DNA of 64,000 nt from Aestuariibacter sp. A3R04 (GTDB lineage: Bacteria > Pseudomonadota > Gammaproteobacteria > Enterobacterales > Alteromonadaceae), in assembly GCF_018860805.1 (NCBI RefSeq), contig NZ_JAHKQR010000011.1, positions 321,341 to 385,340 on the forward strand, read 5' to 3'. The notes beneath the pieces were generated by a model. The model was not told the origin of the DNA and made no database searches. It worked only from the letters and a program-made list of their open reading frames with translations. Positions 55,986 to 64,000 of this stretch are shown here, one piece after another; the stretch's first letter is position 1, and the number at the start of each line of letters is the position of its first letter. Made by a program: the position numbers and the translations under genes.

Positions 55986-56558
55986 CTACTGAACAGGCTC
56001 GAGGGTTTCAACAAGTACCAGTAATGCGCCTTGCCCACCATATTCCAGGGGAGCCTGGTGAAACGCTATGACATGGGGGTGTTGCACCAGATAGTGCGGT
56101 AGGGCGCCCTTTAATACACCAGAGCCAATCCCGTGTACTATGGCGACACAATCTATTAATTCTTTTCTCGCAGTATACAGTAGTGCGGAAATTTCCAGCT
56201 TGGCATTTTCCCGTGTTAATCCGTGTAAATCCAACACCAATTCGGGGTAAAAATCACCGCGGCGTAATCGTTTTAGACTATGTGTTGGTTCGTCCGGACG
56301 ACAGTATCGCATGGGGCCCGCGTCAGGTAAGCTGGCTTGATAAATATCGGAAAATGCGAAACTGGCATCCAGTTGTCTGCGCTGGTGCGCATCGGGTGTG
56401 TCTGCGCTGCGCAATGGTTTGACTACAGTGTTTCTTCGCGGTTTTACCACCTTATCCTGCGTCAGTGGTTTAATACCTGCCGTTGCTTGCCGAAACAGTG
56501 CCAGGTCATCGTTGTGTTTTTCAGGATTGGGTTTGTCTGCCAAGGGTGATCTCCACAT
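55986..56558 (-). CDS. smrB: SmrB, ribosome-rescue endonuclease
   Basis: A 190-residue protein with an unstructured N-terminus and a C-terminal Smr domain: ELVLDLHGLTRENAKLEI (DLHG motif), VHGIGSGVLKGALPHYLVQHP, and FHQAPLEYGGQGALLVLVE. SmrB cleaves mRNA between collided ribosomes. The arrangement divergent from prmB (100 bp apart) is the same as in E. coli and relatives. Confidence 0.9.
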   Translation of the reverse strand: MWRSPLADKPNPEKHNDDLALFRQATAGIKPLTQDKVVKPRRNTVVKPLRSADTPDAHQRRQLDASFAFSDIYQASLPDAGPMRYCRPDEPTHSLKRLRRGDFYPELVLDLHGLTRENAKLEISALLYTARKELIDCVAIVHGIGSGVLKGALPHYLVQHPHVIAFHQAPLEYGGQGALLVLVETLEPVQ

Positions 56559-56657
56559 CTTTCCGCTATATAGGTACCGAATTACACATAAATTCTGTTG
56601 GGTGCGCCACTGAGTTTAGGTATGATACCAGCTTTATGTTAGTGATGTAGCCAGCCA

Positions 56658-57596
56658 ATGACCGATAAGATATATTTAGACGAAGCCATTCAGGATCTCC
56701 ATACCATTCTGGATATGGTGAGGTGGGCCGTCAGTCGCTTCAACGACGCGCACTTATATTATGGGCATGGTACTGACAACAGCTGGGACGAAGCTGTGTG
56801 TCTCACTATGTTTGCGCTACACTTACCGCAGGATTTAACCGCAAGAACCGGTGACGGTTTATTTGCCGCGCGATTAACAGCTTCTGAAAAAGAAAAAGTG
56901 GCAGATTTGGTTTTAAAGCGAGTTCAGACTCGCATGCCACTGCCTTATATTACCCATGAGGCTTGGTTTTGTGATCTGCCATTTTACGTCGATGAGCGAG
57001 TGCTCATTCCTCGTTCGCCTATTGCCGAACTGATTAAAAATCGTTTTGACGGTTATATTCACGGCGAGCCGAGTGCTATTTTAGACATGTGCACTGGCGG
57101 TGGGTGTATCGCTATCGCGCTGGCTCGTACTTTTGAAGAGGCCCAAGTTGACGCAGTGGATATTTCCCATGACGCACTGGAAGTGGCAGATTTCAATATT
57201 CAGGAACATGGGCTGGGACACAGAGTTTTTCCCATTCATTCCGATTTGTTCACCAGTCTGGAAGGGCAACAATACGATTTGATCGTTTCTAATCCGCCAT
57301 ACGTTGACGATGAAGACATGAGCGACTTGCCGGATGAATATCAGCATGAACCTGAGCTCGCTTTAGCGGCCGGTGAAGACGGTCTCGATCTGGTTGAAAT
57401 CATGGTTCAACAAGCACCGGGGTATCTCAAAGACAATGGTTGGATGATAGTTGAAGTGGGGAACTCAGAGGTACATATGGCTGAGCGCTTTCCCGGTCTT
57501 GAAGTTGAATGGGTAACGTTAAAACAAGGCGGTCACGGTATATTTGCGGTGTCTAAATCAGCATTAACTCAATATTTAAACGGGAAAGGTGAATAA
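56658..57596 (+). CDS. prmB: Ribosomal protein L3 glutamine methyltransferase
   Basis: A 312-residue SAM-dependent methyltransferase that modifies Gln150 of ribosomal protein L3. It has the SAM-binding motif [16 protein letters not shown] and the catalytic [13 protein letters not shown]. The N-terminal helical domain is typical of PrmB/HemK. aroC follows five bases later, as in Enterobacteria. Confidence 0.95.
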   Translation: MTDKIYLDEAIQDLHTILDMVRWAVSRFNDAHLYYGHGTDNSWDEAVCLTMFALHLPQDLTARTGDGLFAARLTASEKEKVADLVLKRVQTRMPLPYITHEAWFCDLPFYVDERVLIPRSPIAELIKNRFDGYIHGEPSAILDMCTGGGCIAIALARTFEEAQVDAVDISHDALEVADFNIQEHGLGHRVFPIHSDLFTSLEGQQYDLIVSNPPYVDDEDMSDLPDEYQHEPELALAAGEDGLDLVEIMVQQAPGYLKDNGWMIVEVGNSEVHMAERFPGLEVEWVTLKQGGHGIFAVSKSALTQYLNGKGE

Positions 57597-57601
57597 TACA
57601 G

Positions 57602-58708
57602 ATGTCGGGTAACAGCTTTGGAAAAATGTTTACTGTGACGACCTTTGGTGAAAGCCATGGTATTGCTATTGGCGGTGTCGTGGATGGCTGTCCTCCGGGA
57701 CTAGAAATCTCAGAGGCAGATTTACAGATTGATTTAGATCGCAGAAAACCGGGAACGTCCCGCTACACGACTGCACGGCGGGAAGGCGACGAAGTACAGA
57801 TCCTCTCAGGGGTTTTCGAAGGCAAAACCACAGGTACTAGTATCGGCCTTCTGATCCAAAATACTGATCAACGCAGCAAGGATTATTCAAATATCGCAGA
57901 CCGTTTTCGGCCCGGACATGCTGACTATACCTACCATCAAAAGTACGGTACTCGAGATTATCGCGGTGGCGGGCGATCATCTGCTCGTGAGACGGCCGTT
58001 CGCGTGGCGGCAGGCGGAATAGCAAAAAAGTTTCTCAAGCAGCAGTACGGTATAGAAATTCACGGGTACCTTTCTCAGTTAGGGCCAATTAAAGCAGAAG
58101 CAGTTGACTATAGTGTGACGAACACCAATCCGTTTTTTTGTCCGGATGAAAGTAAATTAGCTGCTCTTGATACCTACATGCGGGAGTTGAAAAAGTCCGG
58201 TGATTCTATTGGCGCGAAAGTGTCAGTCGTGGCCACCGGTGTTCCTGTGGGCTTGGGAGAACCGGTTTTTGACCGGCTCGATGCGGATATTGCTTCGGCC
58301 ATGATGGGCATCAATGCCGTTAAGGGAGTGGAAATAGGCGATGGCTTTGATGTGATCGAACAAAAGGGCAGTGAACACCGTGACACCCTTACCCCATCAG
58401 GTTTTACCAGCAATCACGCTGGTGGTGTTCTGGGAGGGATCTCAAGTGGGCAGGACGTGGTGGTTCACATGGCGTTAAAACCCACCTCCAGTATCTCGGT
58501 ACCGGGTAAAACCATTGATGTGGATGGCAATGAAATTGATATCGTCACCAAAGGACGTCATGACCCATGCGTAGGCATTCGCGCAGTGCCGATTGCTGAG
58601 GCAATGCTGGCAATCGTCCTTATGGATCACTGCTTGCGTCATCGAGCTCAAAACGCCGATGTGCAGAGGCAAACGCCCGTAATCAACGGTAATACCTCTT
58701 CCTCTTGA
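57602..58708 (+). CDS. aroC: Chorismate synthase
   Basis: A 368-residue FMN-dependent enzyme, the last step of the shikimate pathway. Signatures: [38 protein letters not shown] with [19 protein letters not shown], and [17 protein letters not shown]. It is in an operon with prmB and the MFS gene. Confidence 0.97.
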   Translation: MSGNSFGKMFTVTTFGESHGIAIGGVVDGCPPGLEISEADLQIDLDRRKPGTSRYTTARREGDEVQILSGVFEGKTTGTSIGLLIQNTDQRSKDYSNIADRFRPGHADYTYHQKYGTRDYRGGGRSSARETAVRVAAGGIAKKFLKQQYGIEIHGYLSQLGPIKAEAVDYSVTNTNPFFCPDESKLAALDTYMRELKKSGDSIGAKVSVVATGVPVGLGEPVFDRLDADIASAMMGINAVKGVEIGDGFDVIEQKGSEHRDTLTPSGFTSNHAGGVLGGISSGQDVVVHMALKPTSSISVPGKTIDVDGNEIDIVTKGRHDPCVGIRAVPIAEAMLAIVLMDHCLRHRAQNADVQRQTPVINGNTSSS

Positions 58709-58733
58709 TGGAATACCGATAGTGGGGCAGGAA

Positions 58734-59918
58734 ATGCCAGCCCATTCACGAACTAATCTCATTTTACTGTGTGTCACCTACTGGCTGTACTTCGGCCAGT
58801 TGGGCGTGCTGACCCCGTATCTTGGGATATTTCTCGACGGCCGGGGCTTCAGCTCAGCTGAAATCGGTGAGCTATGGGCTGTAATTACGCTGACTCGTAT
58901 CGTTGGTCCGTCCCTTTGGGCGGGAATTGCGGATAAAACCGGCAAAGCCGTCAACATCGTCAGGTTGGGCTGCTTTCTTACTGTTGTCTCCTTTTGCTCA
59001 GTGTTTTTCTTTCATTCCTTTTGGGGCCTGACACTGGCATTTGGTTTAATGATGATGTTCTGGACGGCGGTGTTACCGCAACTTGAAGTTATTACTATTC
59101 AGTCCGTACAGCCAACTAAAATCAGCTATGGTCAGATAAGGCTATGGGGCAGTATTGGATTTATTGTGCTGACCGTTGTGGTGGGTAAGGCCCTCGATGT
59201 TTTTTCATCCGAAGCACCGGTATATGCCAGCCTGATAGTATTAACTGGCCTGTTTTTGAGCTCGTTGTTCATTCAACAGCCTGGCAAACAAGGCGATAGA
59301 ACAGAGGTACCCGGTACGCTATGGAAATTCGCCAGAAGCAGAACTTTTTTGTTGTTCCTATTATCGGCTGGATTTTTGCAAGTGAGTTTCGGGGCTTACT
59401 ATGGTTTTTTCGCGTTGTATATGCGAGACCTCAATTATACAGGGCAGCAAACCGGATTGCTGATCGCCATCGGTGTTATTGCTGAGGTGGGGATATTTCT
59501 AATTGCCAGAAGGCTGATCGCCAGATTTGGGGTGTGGTCACTTATGCTATGGTGCATGGTACTCACGGCGGGACGTTGGTATGCACTGGCGGATTTTGCC
59601 CACATAGGCCCTGTGGTCGTGTTCAGTCAACTCATTCACGCGTTGAGTTTTGGTTTGGCCCATGTCACAGCAATGCATTTTATCACACATTACTTTCCCG
59701 CCCATTATCAAAGTCGGGGACAAGCCTTGTACGTGAGCATCGCGTTTGGTTTTGGCGGTGCCCTTGGCAACTACATTGCTGGACAGCTTTGGCAGCAGGG
59801 GGCGCAGGCTTTCGAGAGTTTTGCCTTTGCGGCGCTATCTGCCCTGGCTGGGGCAGTGTGTTTGCTATTTTGTCATCGACCAACAATGAATAAACTGGAT
59901 ATCAGCGCGCCGACCTGA
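58734..59918 (+). CDS. MFS transporter, HcaT/phenylpropionate-permease-like
   Basis: A 394-residue, 12-helix major facilitator. The start region MPAHSRTNLILLCVTYWLYF and the segment PYLGIFLDGRGFSSAEIGEL fit the MFS_1-like group to which E. coli HcaT belongs. Substrate is unknown; such genes often follow aroC in Alteromonadales. The ATG at 58734 has AGGA very close by; a GTG at 58722 is an alternative. It ends one base from the convergent spoVR. Confidence 0.85.
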   Translation: MPAHSRTNLILLCVTYWLYFGQLGVLTPYLGIFLDGRGFSSAEIGELWAVITLTRIVGPSLWAGIADKTGKAVNIVRLGCFLTVVSFCSVFFFHSFWGLTLAFGLMMMFWTAVLPQLEVITIQSVQPTKISYGQIRLWGSIGFIVLTVVVGKALDVFSSEAPVYASLIVLTGLFLSSLFIQQPGKQGDRTEVPGTLWKFARSRTFLLFLLSAGFLQVSFGAYYGFFALYMRDLNYTGQQTGLLIAIGVIAEVGIFLIARRLIARFGVWSLMLWCMVLTAGRWYALADFAHIGPVVVFSQLIHALSFGLAHVTAMHFITHYFPAHYQSRGQALYVSIAFGFGGALGNYIAGQLWQQGAQAFESFAFAALSALAGAVCLLFCHRPTMNKLDISAPT

Positions 59919-59919
59919 C

Positions 59920-61443
59920 TCAGGCGGCCGGTGCCGGGCGCGTGCAGGAGGCAATAACTTCAGTGTCATTGTCGTCGTTAACCTGTTCTAAGAATACGTC
60001 GAATTTCCACAATCTGAACAGGTGCCGCATGACTTCATCTTTAGAGTCAGCCAAGGGAATACCGCGGTGAGGTACGTACCTTAGCGTAAGCGACCGATCA
60101 CCCCGAACATCCACATTGTAAATCTGAATATTCGGCTCTAAATGACTCAGGTTGTACTGGGCAGACAGCTTTTCTCTGATTTTTAAATAACCCTGTTCGT
60201 CGTGTATAGCACTCACGCTAACAAAGGGGTTTTTAGCATTGTCTTCAATGGAAAAGAGCTTGAAATCTCTGATTAACTTGGGCGACAAAAATTGACTGAT
60301 GAAACTCTCATCCTTAAAGTTTTTCATGGCGAAATGTACGGTGTCTAACCAATTTTTCCCCGCTACATCTGGCAGGTAATAGCGGTCTTCATCGGTGGGG
60401 TTCTCACACATCCGTTTAATATCCATGAACATATTGAACCCTAGTGCATAGGGGTTAATACCAGAGTAATAAGGGCTGTTGTATTCGGGTTGCATTACCA
60501 CGCCACTGTGGTTGTGGAGAAACTCCAACATAAAGCGGTCAGTGACGAGCCCTTCGTCGTACATAGTATTGAGAATGTGATAATGCCAGAAACATGCCCA
60601 TCCCTCGTTCATTACCTGGGTTTGTTTCTGAGGATAAAAATACTGGGAAACTTTTCTGACGATACGAACGAGTTCGCGCTGCCAGGGCTCCAGCAACGGG
60701 GCATTTTTTTCAATAAAATAGAGTAAATTTTCCTGCGGCTCTTCCGGGAATCGACGTTTTTTTGGGGCGTGTGCATCGGGCTGGTCAGGCAGCGTGCGCC
60801 ATAACTCGTTTACCTGAGATTGAAGATACTTTTCTCGTTGTTCCTGGCGAGCCTGTTCTTCCTGCATTGAAATTTTCTGAGGTCGCTTATATCTGTCGAC
60901 GCCATAATTCATTAGCGCATGACAAGAGTCGAGCACAGCTTCGACTTCTTCGGTACCAAACCGTTGTTCACATTTTGCAATGTAGTTTTTAGCAAATACG
61001 AGATAATCAATAATTGAGCTTGCATCGGTCCAGGTTTGGAACAAATAATTGCCTTTGAAAAAAGAATTGTGTCCGTAACAGGCATGGGCCATGACCAATG
61101 CTTGCATAGTAATGGTATTTTCTTCCATTAAATAGGCAATACACGGGTCTGAATTAATTACGATTTCATAAGCTAACCCCATTTGGCCGCGGCGGTAATT
61201 CTGTTCAGTTTGAATAAATTTTTTACCGAAAGACCAGTGAGTGTAATTAATTGGCATGCCAATACTGGCATAGGCATCCATCATCTGTTCTGCAGTGATG
61301 ACTTCTATCTGGTTGGGGTAGGTATCCAGTCTGAAGCTTTTCGCGATGCGGTCTATATGGCTTTCGTACTGCTCCAGCATGGGAAAAGTCCAGTCAGGCC
61401 CGTCACTCAGCGGCTGTTGGGATTGCTTGGATGGGCTCGTCAT
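59920..61443 (-). CDS. SpoVR-family protein (YcgB-like)
   Basis: A 507-residue protein of the SpoVR/YcgB family (E. coli YcgB 510). It contains WSFGKKFIQTEQNYRRGQMGLAYEIVINSDP and NEGWACFWHYHI. Biochemical function is unknown. The ATG at 61443 is selected because CAGGAGG stands six bases before it; the frame is open further upstream. It is the third gene of the yeaG-yeaH-spoVR cluster, linked with general stress and nutrient limitation in Gammaproteobacteria. Confidence 0.93.
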   Translation of the reverse strand: MTSPSKQSQQPLSDGPDWTFPMLEQYESHIDRIAKSFRLDTYPNQIEVITAEQMMDAYASIGMPINYTHWSFGKKFIQTEQNYRRGQMGLAYEIVINSDPCIAYLMEENTITMQALVMAHACYGHNSFFKGNYLFQTWTDASSIIDYLVFAKNYIAKCEQRFGTEEVEAVLDSCHALMNYGVDRYKRPQKISMQEEQARQEQREKYLQSQVNELWRTLPDQPDAHAPKKRRFPEEPQENLLYFIEKNAPLLEPWQRELVRIVRKVSQYFYPQKQTQVMNEGWACFWHYHILNTMYDEGLVTDRFMLEFLHNHSGVVMQPEYNSPYYSGINPYALGFNMFMDIKRMCENPTDEDRYYLPDVAGKNWLDTVHFAMKNFKDESFISQFLSPKLIRDFKLFSIEDNAKNPFVSVSAIHDEQGYLKIREKLSAQYNLSHLEPNIQIYNVDVRGDRSLTLRYVPHRGIPLADSKDEVMRHLFRLWKFDVFLEQVNDDNDTEVIASCTRPAPAA

Positions 61444-61444
61444 A

Positions 61445-62731
61445 CTAACCTCCTGAAGACACGTCCTGTTCTGATTTTCTAAATAGCTCGCGAAAAACCG
61501 GGAATATATCGTTGACGGATTGAATGTGTTTGCAGACAAAATTCTCGCAAGTATTTTCTACCAATTGGTATTCCCGCCACAGGCTTTGATGTTGTCGCTC
61601 TGTAATTTCGATATACGCAAAGTAGCGGGTAACAGGCAGCAAATCATTGAGTAGGATCTGTTTGCATTGAGGGGAGTCGTCAGCCCAGTTGTCGCCATCT
61701 GAGGCTTGCGCCGCATAGATATTCCAATCACTGTCGGAGAAACGTGCTTTTATGATTTCATCCATTAGCTTAAGTGCACTTGAAACGATAGTTCCGCCAG
61801 TTTCCTGCGAATAAAAAAAAGTGTGTTCGTCCACTTCTTTTGCCTGAGTGTGATGGCGAATATATACCACTTCTACGTTTTCGTAAGTACGGCTAAGGAA
61901 AAGGTAAAGCAGAATATAAAACCGTTTTGCCATATCTTTGGTGGTTTGATCCATCGAACCAGATACATCCATCAGGCAAAACATGACGGCCTTGCTGGTT
62001 GGTACAGGGCGTTTGTCATAGTTTTTAAAACGCAGATCAAAAGTATCAATAAAAGGAACGCTGGCTATTTTCTTCTTAAGCGCTTCAATTTCTTTTTCTA
62101 GGGCGAGAATTGCAAGCTGGTTGTCGTGTTTATCTCCTTTAAGTTTAGCCAGTGCTTCTTCTTTTTCCTTAAGGATACGCTTATGGGCAGCGGTGAGGGC
62201 AATACGTCTGGCAACAGAACCCTTGAGGGAACGCACAATATCAAGGTTACTTGGCACGCCATCGGTTTGATAGCCGGCGCGGTATGTCTCGTACTGTACT
62301 ACTTTGTCGAACTGATTTCTTTTTAGGTTCGGCAGAGCGAGATCGTCAAAGAGCAAATCCAGATATTCGTCCTTGGAAATGGTAAACACAAATTCATCCT
62401 GACCTTCGCCGTTATCGCTGGCGTCTCCCTGGCCCTGACCCTGACCTCCTCCGGGAGGAGGTCTGTCAATCTTGTCTCCAGCGGTGAACTGGTCATTGCC
62501 CGGGTGAACAACCGTACGTTCTCCGCCATGGCCGGTGTGAAACACCGGTTCACTGATATCTCGGGTTGGAATACTAATTTGTTCGCCGGTTTCTAGATCG
62601 GTCACAGAGCGCTTACTAACAGCGTCAGAGACTGAACGTTTAATTTGTTGCTTATAACGGCGAAGGAAGCGCTGGCGATTAACCGTACTTTTTCCTTTGC
62701 TGTTAAGTCTTCTGTCTATAAAATGCGCCAT
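61445..62731 (-). CDS. yeaH: YeaH/DUF444 von Willebrand-like protein
   Basis: A 428-residue protein (E. coli YeaH 427). It starts [20 protein letters not shown], has a Gly/Gln-rich stretch near 95-110, and a VWA-type metal motif [20 protein letters not shown]. The ATG at 62731 is chosen by homology over an upstream one at 62755. It is a probable partner of the YeaG kinase and lies one base before spoVR. Confidence 0.94.
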   Translation of the reverse strand: MAHFIDRRLNSKGKSTVNRQRFLRRYKQQIKRSVSDAVSKRSVTDLETGEQISIPTRDISEPVFHTGHGGERTVVHPGNDQFTAGDKIDRPPPGGGQGQGQGDASDNGEGQDEFVFTISKDEYLDLLFDDLALPNLKRNQFDKVVQYETYRAGYQTDGVPSNLDIVRSLKGSVARRIALTAAHKRILKEKEEALAKLKGDKHDNQLAILALEKEIEALKKKIASVPFIDTFDLRFKNYDKRPVPTSKAVMFCLMDVSGSMDQTTKDMAKRFYILLYLFLSRTYENVEVVYIRHHTQAKEVDEHTFFYSQETGGTIVSSALKLMDEIIKARFSDSDWNIYAAQASDGDNWADDSPQCKQILLNDLLPVTRYFAYIEITERQHQSLWREYQLVENTCENFVCKHIQSVNDIFPVFRELFRKSEQDVSSGG

Positions 62732-62781
62732 ACATACCCACTGTGAAGTTACCAAATCAAAGCGACAAACCCTTTTTTACA

Positions 62782-64000
62782 TCAGGACGCTTTGCGAACA
62801 CGCAGGTACCAGTCACACAATAACCTGACTTGTTTCTGTGTATAGCCTTTTTCCACCATCCGGTTGACAAAGTCGTCATGCTTTTTCTTGTCTTCTGTGG
62901 AACCCTTGGTGTTAAAGGATATGACTGGCAGTAGATCCTCGGTATTTGAGAACATTTTTTTCTCAATGACAGTACGTAACTTTTCATAACTGGTCCACGA
63001 AGGGTTTGTACCTCCGTTACTTGCCCGCGCTCGCAGCACGAAGTTGACAATTTCGTTGCGGAAGTCTTTTGGGTTACTAATACCGGCTGGCTTTTCCGTT
63101 TTTTCTAATTCCGCGTTGAGTGACTCTCTATCGAACAATTGCCCGGTTTCAGGATCTCGGTATTCCTGATCCTGAATCCAAAAATCTGCATATGTCACGT
63201 AACGGTCAAAGAGGTTTTGTCCATACTCAGAATACGATTCGAGGTAGGCAGTTTGAATTTCCTTGCCGATAAATTCAACATAGCGTGGAATGAGATAGCC
63301 TTTAAGATATTCCCGGTACTGATCTGCAGTGTCTCTTGGGAATTGCTCACGTTCAATTTGCCTTTCCAGTACGTAAAACAGATGTACCGGGTTGGCCGCT
63401 ACCTCCTGGTGATCAAAATTAAACACTCTGGATAAAATTTTAAACGCGAAGCGGGTGGATAACCCCTCCATGCCTTCGTCTACGCCTGCGTAATCCCGGT
63501 ATTCCTGATAGGATTTTGCTTTCGGATCGGTATCTTTCAGACTTTCGCCGTCATAAACCCGCATTTTCGAGTAGATACTTGAGTTCTCAGGCGCTTTAAG
63601 TCGTGAAAGAACGGTAAACTGAGCCAGGCATTCAAGGGTATCAGGTGCGCAAGGTGCACCACGGAGTTCGCTACTATCAAGTAGTTTACGGTATATCCGC
63701 ATTTCCTCGGTAACCCGCAAACAATAGGGGACTTTGACAATATAAACGCGGTCGAGGAACGCTTCGTTATTCTTATTGTTGCGAAAAGTTTGCCATTCTG
63801 ATTCATTGGAGTGCGCGAGAATAAGACCGTCGAATGGCAACGCAGAAAACCCTTCTGTAGGGTTGTAATTGCCTTCTTGAGTTGCCGTTAACAATGGGTG
63901 AAGTACCTTAATTGGGGCTTTAAACATTTCGACAAATTCCATCAGGCCCTGATTGGCTTTACACAGGGAACCTGAGTAGCTGTATGCGTCCGGGTCGTTT
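62782..64000 (-). CDS. yeaG: PrkA/YeaG serine protein kinase (partial)
   Basis: The C-terminal ~405 residues of a ~640-residue Ser/Thr kinase; the N-terminal AAA-like part is beyond the right edge. The frame is open from the edge (DPDAYSYSGSLCKANQGLMEFVEMFKAP). Visible signatures: EFVEMFKAPIKVLHPLLTATQEG, HSNESEWQTFRNNKNNEAFLDR and KMRVYDGESLKDTDPKAKSYQEY, almost identical in pattern to E. coli YeaG. The protein ends LLCDWYLRVRKAS. It heads the operon with yeaH and spoVR, which has roles in stress and nitrogen-starvation responses. Confidence 0.95.
   Translation of the reverse strand, partial: NDPDAYSYSGSLCKANQGLMEFVEMFKAPIKVLHPLLTATQEGNYNPTEGFSALPFDGLILAHSNESEWQTFRNNKNNEAFLDRVYIVKVPYCLRVTEEMRIYRKLLDSSELRGAPCAPDTLECLAQFTVLSRLKAPENSSIYSKMRVYDGESLKDTDPKAKSYQEYRDYAGVDEGMEGLSTRFAFKILSRVFNFDHQEVAANPVHLFYVLERQIEREQFPRDTADQYREYLKGYLIPRYVEFIGKEIQTAYLESYSEYGQNLFDRYVTYADFWIQDQEYRDPETGQLFDRESLNAELEKTEKPAGISNPKDFRNEIVNFVLRARASNGGTNPSWTSYEKLRTVIEKKMFSNTEDLLPVISFNTKGSTEDKKKHDDFVNRMVEKGYTQKQVRLLCDWYLRVRKAS

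Overview
The window is a chromosomal segment of a marine gammaproteobacterium, probably Alteromonadales (Alteromonadaceae-like). That assignment rests on remembered resemblance of the proteins on the right, with no search run. It divides into two parts. Positions 1 to about 41.4 kb are the right-hand portion of an SXT/R391-family integrative conjugative element (ICE) seated in the 5' end of prfC. From about 41.4 kb to 64 kb is ordinary host chromosome.

ICE part. Two blocks of accessory cargo alternate with conserved ICE backbone. Cargo block 1 (1-5.6 kb, the position of SXT hotspot 4 beside the s063-like gene) holds the tail of an SPFH/HflC-like gene, nhaA, an acnA-type aconitase and an internally deleted IS30-family element. 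Backbone block 1 (5.7-11.8 kb) holds the DUF1845 (s063-like) gene and a recombination and DNA-metabolism operon: a small membrane protein, ssb, bet, a tiny secreted or membrane protein, a YqaJ-type exonuclease broken by a frameshift, radC, an ICE orphan and a Zn-ribbon/Toprim primase-like protein. Five genes of this operon each have a leader with two abutting hairpins just before the start codon, and in most of them the second hairpin contains the ribosome binding site. Cargo block 2 (11.8-30.6 kb, the position of hotspot 3 between the s073-like gene and traF) carries adhP, a J-domain-only protein, a Crp/Fnr-type regulator, a complete nine-gene N-type ATPase operon in the order D-C-Q-R-B-E-F-A-G, and an 8.8-kb cyclic beta-1,2-glucan synthase gene. 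Backbone block 2 (30.8-41.2 kb) holds the mating-pair genes traF, traH and traG, the exclusion gene eex, the FlhCD-like activators setC and setD, a lytic transglycosylase, two phage-replication-like genes, a Cro-like gene and the CI-like repressor setR with its operator region. attR lies inside the start of prfC.

The cargo has a coherent theme by inference: cation and osmotic homeostasis (NhaA antiporter, N-ATPase, periplasmic glucan) plus stress metabolism (aconitase, alcohol dehydrogenase, J-protein, Crp-type regulator).

Host part. prfC and argS are adjacent, followed by prfB (with its programmed +1 frameshift) and lysS. On the minus strand come panE, an RluA-family pseudouridine synthase and an Hpt-domain protein. 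Then come an M16 peptidase lipoprotein, gshA, an SLT-like lipoprotein, a DUF3149 microprotein, smrB (minus), the operon prmB-aroC-MFS transporter, and on the minus strand the yeaG(prkA)-yeaH-spoVR cluster, with yeaG running off the right edge. Between the SLT-like lipoprotein and the DUF3149 gene is a candidate Fur-repressed small RNA on the minus strand: a sigma70 promoter overlapping a Fur box, about 83 nt of RNA, and an intrinsic terminator. It is the strongest candidate here for something undescribed.
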